Source: an uncultured Candidatus Altimarinota bacterium (GTDB lineage: Bacteria; Patescibacteriota; Gracilibacteria; BD1-5; UBA6164). Taken from it: DNA of 6,046 nt. Each line of letters opens with the position of its first letter. Position 1 is the stretch's first letter. The stretch is from contig CALLPO010000130.1 of the NCBI GenBank assembly GCA_938015605.1, positions 1 through 6,046 on the forward strand, given 5' to 3'. Shown here piece by piece: positions 1 through 6,012 of the stretch. The notes under the pieces are model-generated. The model did no database searches, was not told the origin of the DNA, and was given only the letters and a program-made list of their open reading frames with translations. Both the position numbers and the translations under genes were made by a program.

Positions 1-1
1 T

Positions 2-154
2 GCTCTTATATATGCAGCAAAGATTATATGAACCTATAATCCAGAAGTTAAAGCTAAAGTAGAAAAATATTGTTCTAGTCTTAGTGACGAAGTAATAAAA
101 AGAAATGCACATTTGTTTGAACAACAGTTATATGGAATAGAAGAAGCAGCATAG
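2..154 (+). CDS. purE: Probable N5-CAIR mutase / AIR carboxylase PurE, C-terminal fragment
   Basis: Only the last 50 residues are present; the start is left of the window and the stop is TAG. The fragment begins ALIYAAKIIGTYNPEVKAKV and continues with a charged helix. This resembles the C-terminal helices of PurE and of the PurE half of animal PAICS, where an alanine-rich helix (AAxxAAxIxxL) precedes a second helix starting near a DP/NP and K/R-rich stretch. PurE converts AIR or N5-CAIR to CAIR, the substrate of PurC, which is encoded two genes downstream, and PurM makes its AIR. One in-frame TGA (29-31) sits in the IIG turn and is read as Gly. The catalytic Ser and His of PurE lie outside the window, so class I (mutase) and class II (direct carboxylase) cannot be told apart. 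The call rests on a weak C-terminal match plus context. Confidence 0.55.
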
Positions 155-172
155 GTATAAAATTTACTTACG

Positions 173-186
173 AATAAACAAAACTT
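173..186 (+). promoter_or_regulatory. Translation leader of pyrC: AATAAA element, no Shine-Dalgarno
   Basis: The 32-base gap before pyrC contains no purine-rich GGAGG-like sequence. AATAAA at 173-178 ends 8 bases before the ATG. Similar elements precede purC and purM. An in-frame TAA at 175-177 rules out a longer pyrC, which fixes ATG 187 as the first possible start. The functional role is inferred. Confidence 0.35.
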
Positions 187-1425
187 ATGATTAATATACA
201 ATTTCCAAATCAAGTTACAGTAAAGAATCCACAGGACCCTCACTTACACTGAAGGGGTTATTTAGAAAATCATTTTGAAGATTGAGATGAACAAAAACAA
301 GCAGATACTAATGCTATGATGAATCTAGTATTACCCATGAATAAGAATTTTTCACGTATTCTGGCAATGCCTAATACTATTCCTCAACATATTCAAACAA
401 AAGAAGACCTTGATATGTATAAACAAATGGTAGAAAAAGCAATGCCTTTAGATAAATATTTTACTGAAACTATGTTTGTTGTATCTCTTACAGATCAAAT
501 AACAGCTAAGAGTATAAATGAACTAAAAGGACATATTAAAGGTGTTAAATACTACCCTTGAGGAGTAACAACTAATTCTGGTGGTTCGTCTGCTGACATT
601 GATATTAATAAACCACAAACAAGAGAAGTGCTTGAAGCAATGCAAGATAATAACATTGTTTTGAACTTACATCCTGAAACAACACTACAAAAAGATCATA
701 ATGGTGCTATTGAGAAAGGTTTTGTTCATGATGCAGAGAGAGAATTTAGTGATATTGTAGTTGAGATTGCAGAACAATTCCCAAAATTAAAAATTGTGAT
801 AGAGCATATTAGTACTTTTGATATGGTTGAGATTATAGAGAGTTGAAAATACCCTAATGTATATGGTTCAGTTACTCCTCAACACCTAATGTTGACGGCT
901 CATGATAAAGAAGGAGGACCAACATTTGATGCACAGGTCCACTGTAAACCTACTCTTAAAACTCCAAAAGACTTAGAAGCAATACAGCGCCTAGTATTAT
1001 CTGGGAACCCAAATATTTATTTTTGATCTGATTCAGCACCTCATCCAACTGAAGCAAAAGAGTCTTCATGTTGTTCTGCTTGAGCATTTAGTTCTCCAGT
1101 TGCAATTGAAACTATTACAGATTGGTTCTTTAGACCTGAAACTATAAGGTATTGATTAGAAAAAGAACTTTTAAGTGAAACATGATATCTAAATGAACTT
1201 CAGGATAAACTTCAAGCATTTATCTGAGATAATGCAAACAACGTGTATTGAACACCTAAATTTGATAAACAAATAGTACTTGAGAGAAAGCCATTTGAGG
1301 TTCCTAAACATTATGGAGATACTCCTAGAGTAGTACCATTTAACCATTGAGAAGAATTACAGTATTCAGTACTCTCTGCAAAAGCAAATATACATTGAAA
1401 ATCTATAGATCTATTACAATTATAA
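187..1425 (+). CDS. pyrC: Dihydroorotase PyrC (E. coli-type, class II)
   Basis: This zinc amidohydrolase interconverts carbamoyl-aspartate and dihydroorotate in the cytoplasm (third step of UMP synthesis). Its product feeds PyrD, which starts 4 bases after its stop. The 412 residues follow E. coli PyrC closely. HLH at 19-21 binds metal, with substrate Arg23 and MPN Asn63. The bridging carboxylated lysine is K121 in GVKYYPGG. Metal His residues are H162 (LNLHPE) and H207 (VIEHIST). SVTPQHLM is conserved, and FGSDSAPH supplies D282 and H286, followed by KESSC. The active site thus looks complete. It is about 60 residues longer than E. coli PyrC, mostly in a C-terminal extension after the NVYG segment. 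Twelve in-frame TGA codons are read as Gly, including the conserved Gly280 of GSDSAPH and the Gly in CSAGAF. It uses two CGN arginine codons (CGT, CGC), the only ones I found in the window's protein genes. An in-frame TAA at 175 fixes the start. Confidence 0.95.
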
Positions 1426-1429
1426 AAAT

Positions 1430-2569
1430 ATGAAATTAGCTCCACCAATACTAAAAACTCTACATAATTTTGCAGATAATAATTTATTGAATAAAAAAGA
1501 TCCAGAGGCATGGCATAAAATTGCAATGGAAAAAATGGATTCCTTAGAAAGAATGAACTGGGTTATGGAATGACTCTGAAGTATGCTTCATCTTGAAGAC
1601 CCTTCATTAGCTATTTCAATTTGAAATATCGAAATGAAAAATCCAGTTTGAGTAGCAGCAGGTTTTGTTAAGCAGCCTCATGGACTTAAATTTCTTGAGG
1701 CTCTTTGATTTTGATATATTACTATTTGAGGAATTACAGTTGATGCTCAGGATTGAAATCTCCCACCTAGAATAATTAAGATGTCAGGGGGTGATATTGT
1801 TAATGCAGCAGGATTACCGTGACCTTGATGAGATGCAACTGCAAGAATGTTAGAAGAGAGAAAAAGATTATGAATGATGCCATGAGTTCCTATTATTGCA
1901 AACCTATGTAACTCTAAATCAGCTATCACAGATGAAGAGCAGATAGATGAATTCATGTATCTGATGGAAATTTTCTACCCATATGTTGAAGGATTTGAGG
2001 TAAATGTAAGTTGTCCAAATCAGAAAGGAGTAACAAAAAATCAAGACAAAGATAAAGTTCATAAAATTTTAAAAGCAATACAAGAGAGAAATGAGAGTCT
2101 AGCTCTTCTACACTGATGTGATAAAAAAGCAATCATTTTAAAAGTTGCTCCAATGACCAAAGAAGAAGATGAATCAAAAGCCAAAGATCTTACAAAAGAG
2201 AAACTTCAAGATATTGCAGATGTATGCAATGAACTTCAAATTGATGCAATAACTGCAACAAACACTTCAGCAGAACATGATTATGATACAAAGATTATGT
2301 CACCTGATTGATCAGAGTTTACATGATGAAGAAGTTGACTTTGATTACATCCTCAATCGCTTGCAACAGTAGCATTTTTAAAAAAACAACTTGAGATTGT
2401 TCCAATTCTTTGAGTATGAGGTATTTGATATGATAAGTGACAAAGTTGAGTAGATATGATAAATGCTTGAGCAACTTGAATTGAACTCTATAGTTCGTTA
2501 GTAAAAAGATGAATCACTGTTCCATATTATTTGAAGAAAGCAATGTTGGAAAATAAATTTAATTATTAA
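1430..2569 (+). CDS. pyrD: Dihydroorotate dehydrogenase PyrD (class 2-like barrel with class 1-type Cys)
   Basis: This FMN-binding TIM-barrel enzyme oxidises dihydroorotate to orotate (fourth step of UMP synthesis), directly after PyrC in pathway and operon. The 379 residues begin with a helical segment containing DPEAWHKIAMEKM, resembling the DPE-x-x-H N-terminal domain of class 2 (quinone-linked) enzymes, but without an obvious preceding membrane helix. Next come NPVGVAAGFVK (71-81, K81 at the FMN lysine position), GFGYITIGGIT, VNVSCPN (191-197), ILKVAP (K238), TNTS (N278), TGGRSGLGL (298-305) and LGVGGIGYD (327-335), with an IELYSS phosphate site near the end. Two oddities: the base position is Cys195, as in class 1, whereas class 2 usually has Ser; and NAAGLPGPGG has Gly131 where the family usually has a substrate-binding Asn. 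Twenty-seven TGA codons are read as Gly, about three times the GGN count. The electron acceptor (quinone, fumarate or NAD) cannot be fixed from sequence. A related FMN dehydrogenase is a less likely alternative. Confidence 0.85.
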
Positions 2570-2579
2570 TAAAGAAGTT
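2568..2579 (+). promoter_or_regulatory. Translation leader of purC: AATAAA then AAGAAG-like purines
   Basis: The 10-base gap between pyrD and purC is A-rich. AATAAA (2568-2573) overlaps the pyrD stop and ends 6 bases before the purC ATG. GAAG just after it is at best a weak Shine-Dalgarno. The role in initiation is inferred from recurrence before other genes of the window. Confidence 0.3.
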
Positions 2580-4061
2580 ATGGTATTACCAGAAAATCAA
2601 CAATCAAATGAATTTGAATTAGACTGAGAGAACTTTTTTATCTCAGAGAATATTTTATGAGAATGAAAAACAAAAATTCTTTATGAAGTTTTCAATTCTG
2701 ATGGTTCAATAAATGATGAATATATTATAGTTGAAGAAAAGGATATTGCTACTGCATGAGACTGAGCAGATAAATTTGATGTTAGTTGAAAATGAGAGGA
2801 GAATGGAAAAGCTGTTTATACATCAACTATTAATGCTAATTTCTTTGAATATTTAAATGAATTATGACAAGAAACAGCTTTTATTAAACCAATTGATTCA
2901 ACCAGGACATTGGTTAAAAAATTAGATATGGTTCCAGTTGAATGTGTATATAGACTTGCTTCAGTAGGTTCTCATCAAAGAAGAGAACAGTTTAAAGCAA
3001 AAAATGATAGTAATTATGTTCCATTAATTGATTGAGAAATCTTAGAGGAAATGGTGACTGATTTTTATTATAAAGATGATGTTATTACAACAGATGGTTC
3101 CGTATTTTCTGACCCATTAATTAAACTAGATAATAATTGAAATCCAGAAATTGATGAGTCTTGAAAAATGGTGCTATTGAATCCAGATACTGAAGAAATT
3201 TTGGATTATGAAGAGACATTTAAAAGATTAGATGACTTTCCGAGAGTTGAAGCTCCCTATAGAGATCCACATTGGCCAAATGAAGAAACTAAACTTACAG
3301 TTGTAAAGCATTTTACATTTTCTAGAGAAGAAAACTGAGATTTTAAAACAAAAACTATATGAGGTATAGATTATATGGTGACTTTAAATAGAGATAATGG
3401 GAATGATATAACTGAGTATGCAAAGATTACTCCTTATATGTTGTCTATAAGTGATTTATTAGATAAGAATAAAGAAGACTTTGAATGGATACAAGATAAT
3501 ATTACTGTTTTAAGAGAAAAAACTAAAGAGGCTTGATTGGGTGTTAAGAGTTTCATGAATAAGGCAGATGTTTCACTACTTGATTGAAAGGTTGAATTTT
3601 GAATAGATAAAGTAGGTAGGCTTTTATTATGAGATTCTGTAGATGCTGATAGTAATAGGTTAAGAATTATCTTTACAGTTATTTGAGAAGATTGACAAAC
3701 ATACTTAACAAGAGATGACTTTACTGATGAGGAATTAGGAATGACCTGAAAAAATGTTAGCTATTTTAAAAGACTTAATAAAATTCCTGAAAATATTGCA
3801 GTAAAACAAGTGTGATTAGTTGTTTGATTAGATAAAGATTGATTGAGAGTTGATTGAGAAACGTGAGAACAATTTCTTGCAAAAATTAAGAGACTTGCTG
3901 AATTATCAAATACAGCAAAGGAAATATCTGATAAAGAAGTAGAAGAATATACAAAAGCTAATGCTACTGATGTAGATGAAATTCTTAAAAGTTCTCCATG
4001 AGAAGTTTTAAAGATTATTCATGAAAAACTATTAGATGTTTTATGAAGAGAACTTGTATAA
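2580..4061 (+). CDS. purC: SAICAR synthetase PurC, enlarged by insertions
   Basis: It joins CAIR and aspartate with ATP to make SAICAR in purine synthesis, using the product of PurE, encoded two genes upstream. Family motifs appear in order: GEGKTKILYE (27-36, nucleotide-binding glycine-rich strand), TAGDGADKFD (59-68), LVKKLDMVPVECVYR (111-125, nearly identical to E. coli PurC), VGS (129-131), FYYKDD (162-167), DPL (178-180), LLDGKVEFG (333-341, the second family signature) and LLGDSVDADSNR (349-360). The last motif resembles the DNDS-x-R version of animal PAICS more than the SPDGSR of E. coli. The protein has 493 residues against about 240 for E. coli. About 95 extra residues lie between DPL and the second signature (about 185-290), and about 75 more follow it at the C-terminus. 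The insert is acidic and rich in short charged strands; I recognise no known domain in it. Twenty-seven TGA codons are read as Gly, including both in AGDGA. Reading is continuous, so this is not a decayed gene. Confidence 0.9.
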
Positions 4062-4074
4062 AATAAAATTAATT

Positions 4075-4088
4075 AATAAAAAGCAATT
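4075..4088 (+). promoter_or_regulatory. Translation leader of purM: AATAAA element, no Shine-Dalgarno
   Basis: The 27-base purC-purM gap is almost entirely A and T. AATAAA occurs at 4062-4067 and again at 4075-4080, the second ending 8 bases before the ATG, the same distance as at pyrC. There is no GGAGG-like match. The function is inferred from recurrence only. Confidence 0.3.
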
Positions 4089-5780
4089 ATGGGACAATCA
4101 CAAGAATTAACAGAGGATGAATATGATGTAAATATAATCCAAACTGGAAATAGAATATCTAAAACATTATTAATGTTTTGTAAAGCTGCTAATGATAGCA
4201 CATATGCAGCTAGGAAAGGAATATTAAATACTGATACATGAGAAATTAATGTAACAGAAGATACTTGAATAAAGACAATAAGTCTTCAAACTGACTGAAC
4301 AGGTACAAAAGCAGAGATCTATTGTAATGCTTTTGAAAGCCTTTTTAAGGAAAATGAAGATCAGTTAGAATCTGTACAGTGAAAACTGAATGGATTAGAA
4401 CAATGAGATCAGTTTATTTATGAAAATATTAAGGAAATATCTGCATTTAAGGATTTTTTCTCAGAATCAGTGGAAATATGGGAACTGATGTTAATGGATT
4501 TGGTTGCAATGAATGTTGATGATTTTAAAAAAGGTGAATTATGAGTTGTAATGTCTAATATTATAGATATTAATGCTCTTGATTGAATTAGAGGTGTAGT
4601 CTTTGAGGGTACATTTTGAATTGCACTAAAGAATGTAATTACAAAAACCTGAATTGCTATTACTGCATGAGAAACTGCATGATTGTGACATCCACCTAGT
4701 ACAAGAAGACTAAACTCTCTTACAAATGAAACACTTTCAGGTATAGAGGCAGTTGTTTGAGAAAAAGGCTTAGAAAAAATAGATGTGTTTTTTTGAAAAG
4801 TTGAAGAACTAGGTATGAGTCAAGAAGATCTTGTGAAGTTACTTGAAGAATGAGGGGTTGATAAAAATAGTGAGTATGGTGAAAAGTTATATAATATATT
4901 ATTAGGACTTACCAAAATAGTTGAGTTGTCTGATAAGGGGAGAGAATTAGTAAGATGACAAAAAGGTGATGTATCATGACTATTAGATAATCATAAAGAA
5001 CAAGCAAAAGAGATATTAGATACTATGTACTTTAATCTTGCTGGTTCAGCTATATGAATACTTGGTGAGGATAATAAATTAGAGGAATGATGAGTGCAAG
5101 AAGGTGATGTAATTATTGCACTAACAGAAACTAAATCAAAAGATTGAATAATTTGACCAAGGGCAAATGGTTTTACAGCCATTAGGCAATCATTAATAGA
5201 CCTTGCTTGAGAGGGATGGGAAGGTATGAATTATACTGATTTCATAGGAGGATTACCACAAAATATTCAATCAAAATTAGCTCAAGTATTTTGAGATAAA
5301 TATGATCATCTTCCAATGTGGAAGATTGCAACAGGTTCATCTACATCTTTTAATATGTTGATTGCAGATAAAATGTTGTGATGAATTGATTGAGATAAAA
5401 AGGTAAAGTTATCATGAATGGCACATATGACAGGAGGGCCGGGTATTAAATTATTAGATTCATTAGATTGAAATGAATCAATACAGGCAAATGTAGATTT
5501 ATCAGATATCGGTATTCCCGATATTATTCAGATATTACAAGTTATTACATGAGAGAGTGATAAAAATGCTATGAAAAAGTGGAATATGTGATGCCCTTTT
5601 GTGTTATATTGTAGACCATGAGAAGAAGAGGAGACAATGAATATTATTAATGATAATGAATTCTCAGGTGAAATAGTGTGAAATGTTGTAAAAAGAGAAG
5701 AATGAAAACCTTCAGTGCAATTAAAGTGAGTATGAATGTGAAAATCTAATGTTACATATACACAGCAAAAAGCAGCATAA
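4089..5780 (+). CDS. purM: Phosphoribosylformylglycinamidine cyclo-ligase (AIR synthase) PurM, enlarged
   Basis: It closes the imidazole ring, converting FGAM and ATP to AIR, the compound used by PurE at the other end of the operon. Motifs in order: TDGTGTK (68-74, ATP-binding), DLVAMNVDD (137-145), GETAG (194-198), FNLAG (315-319), GDVIIAL (339-345), GPRANGFTAIR (where E. coli has GPHSNGYSLVR), AHMTGGPGIK (445-454) and WNMGCPF (498-504). The MNVDD form, GETAGLGH and WNMG resemble, from memory, the Bacteroidetes-type PurM more than the E. coli type. The protein has 563 residues against about 345 in E. coli. Extra sequence lies at about 80-130, between the ATP loop and DLVAM, and at about 202-312, between GETAG and NLAG. 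The second insert looks largely helical and charged, with no recognised domain. Thirty-seven TGA codons are read as Gly, more than all GGN codons together; one falls on the invariant Gly501 of NMG. The ATG follows an A/T leader without Shine-Dalgarno; the stop is TAA. Confidence 0.9.
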
Positions 5781-5791
5781 GTAATGCTTAT

Positions 5792-5819
5792 TTTACAATG
5801 AAAAGTAGTTAAATATAAT
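5792..5819 (+). promoter_or_regulatory. Candidate upstream sigma70-like promoter for the tRNA cluster
   Basis: TTTACA (5792-5797) and a perfect TATAAT (5814-5819) are 16 bases apart, just after the purM stop. In DNA this AT-rich such matches arise readily by chance, so the call is weak. If used, it would give a leader of about 85 bases before tRNA-Asp. Confidence 0.35.
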
Positions 5820-5846
5820 AGTATCAAAAAAAGCTTTGAAAAAAGT

Positions 5847-5874
5847 TTGACGTTGGTACAAAAAAATATATACT
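5847..5874 (+). promoter_or_regulatory. Candidate proximal sigma70-like promoter for the tRNA cluster
   Basis: TTGACG (5847-5852) and TATACT (5869-5874) are separated by 16 bases. This is the best -35 box in the spacer and lies about 35 bases before tRNA-Asp. Transcription would start near 5881. It fits independent expression of the tRNAs downstream of the purine/pyrimidine operon. Confidence 0.5.
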
Positions 5875-5901
5875 GCCCTGGCTTTGAGAAAAATACAGGG
5901 C
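5875..5901 (+). repeat. 6-base GC-rich inverted repeat at the predicted tRNA transcription start
   Basis: GCCCTG (5875-5880) and CAGGGC (5896-5901) are perfect complements around a 15-base loop. It is the only GC-rich element in an otherwise A/T spacer. The left arm lies between the proximal -10 box and the predicted start; the right arm lies inside the leader. No T-run follows on the plus strand, so it is not a standard terminator for purM. It may be a DNA operator, or a leader hairpin if transcription comes from the upstream promoter or reads through from purM. Confidence 0.45.
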
Positions 5902-5909
5902 AAATTAAT

Positions 5910-5986
5910 GGATGCGTAGCTCAGTTGGTTAGAGCGCTCCCCTGTCACGGGAGAGGTCACGAGTTCGAATCTCGCCGTGTCCGCCA
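5910..5986 (+). tRNA. tRNA-Asp (anticodon GTC), CCA encoded
   Basis: The full cloverleaf can be folded. Acceptor GGATGCG pairs with CGTGTCC (5976-5982) with a T-G and a G-T wobble. The D arm is GCTC/GAGC. The anticodon stem CTCCC/GGGAG encloses loop CTGTCAC with GTC at 5944-5946. The variable loop is AGGTC and the T arm ACGAG/CTCGC encloses TTCGAAT. The discriminator base is G5983, as expected for Asp, and CCA is encoded at 5984-5986. The outermost T-stem pair (A5959 with C5975) is a mismatch. It decodes GAC and GAT, the latter abundant in the upstream genes. Confidence 0.97.
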
Positions 5987-6012
5987 TTACATAAATCGAT
6001 GAAAACATTAAT

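Larger units (their letters stand above)
2..5780 (+). other. Mixed purine/pyrimidine biosynthesis operon (purE-pyrC-pyrD-purC-purM), open at the 5' end
   Basis: Five genes lie head to tail on one strand with gaps of 32, 4, 10 and 27 bases. I see no terminator or convincing promoter between them, so cotranscription is likely. PurM, PurE and PurC cover three successive steps of IMP synthesis, and PyrC and PyrD cover two successive steps of UMP synthesis. All five use TGA for glycine and end in TAA or TAG. The promoter and any further genes lie left of the window. No clear intrinsic terminator is visible after purM. Operon membership is inferred from spacing and function. Confidence 0.75.
5781..5909. 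other. Spacer between purM and the tRNA cluster
   Basis: This 129-base stretch contains no gene on either strand. It holds two promoter-like pairs, the GCCCTG/CAGGGC inverted repeat, and an imperfect 12-base direct repeat beginning GCTTTGA at 5833 and 5881. I find no hairpin followed by a T-run that would terminate the operon, so readthrough into the tRNAs is possible. Confidence 0.6.

Noticed and set aside
34..243. Minus-strand ORF over the purE/pyrC junction
   Set aside because: It overlaps two plus-strand coding ends and gives a low-complexity, Cys/Phe/Tyr-rich translation typical of antisense AT-rich DNA.
316..846. Two short plus-strand standard-code ORFs (316-561, 628-846) as separate small genes
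   Set aside because: They are pieces of pyrC between TGA codons. Reading TGA as Gly joins them in the same frame into one complete dihydroorotase.
911..931. Strong AAGGAGG with a downstream ATG inside pyrC, as an internal gene start
   Set aside because: The GGAGGA encodes the Glu-Gly-Gly of PyrC, and the following ATG is out of frame and opens a frame of only about 15 codons.
1311..1956. Minus-strand ORFs at 1311-1526 and 1747-1956
   Set aside because: They lie antisense inside pyrC/pyrD, show no recognisable domain, and are explained as shadows of conserved plus-strand genes.
4991..5182. Minus-strand ORF inside purM
   Set aside because: It is antisense to the conserved GDVIIAL region of PurM and has no family features of its own.
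187..5780. Degraded pseudogenes full of nonsense mutations
   Set aside because: Only TGA interrupts the frames, never TAA or TAG. There are no frameshifts, and TGA falls on conserved glycines, which decay would not produce.
187..5780. TGA as selenocysteine or as tryptophan
   Set aside because: There are far too many TGA codons for selenocysteine, with no such pattern in these families. They align with Gly motifs, and TGG already serves Trp.
5875..5901. Inverted repeat as intrinsic terminator of the operon
   Set aside because: The loop is long, the stem only 6 pairs, and no T-run follows on the plus strand.
5528..6008. Minus-strand ORFs at 5528-5827 and 5793-6008
   Set aside because: The first overlaps the conserved PurM C-terminus and the second runs antisense through the promoter region and the whole tRNA-Asp, so neither is likely to be a gene.
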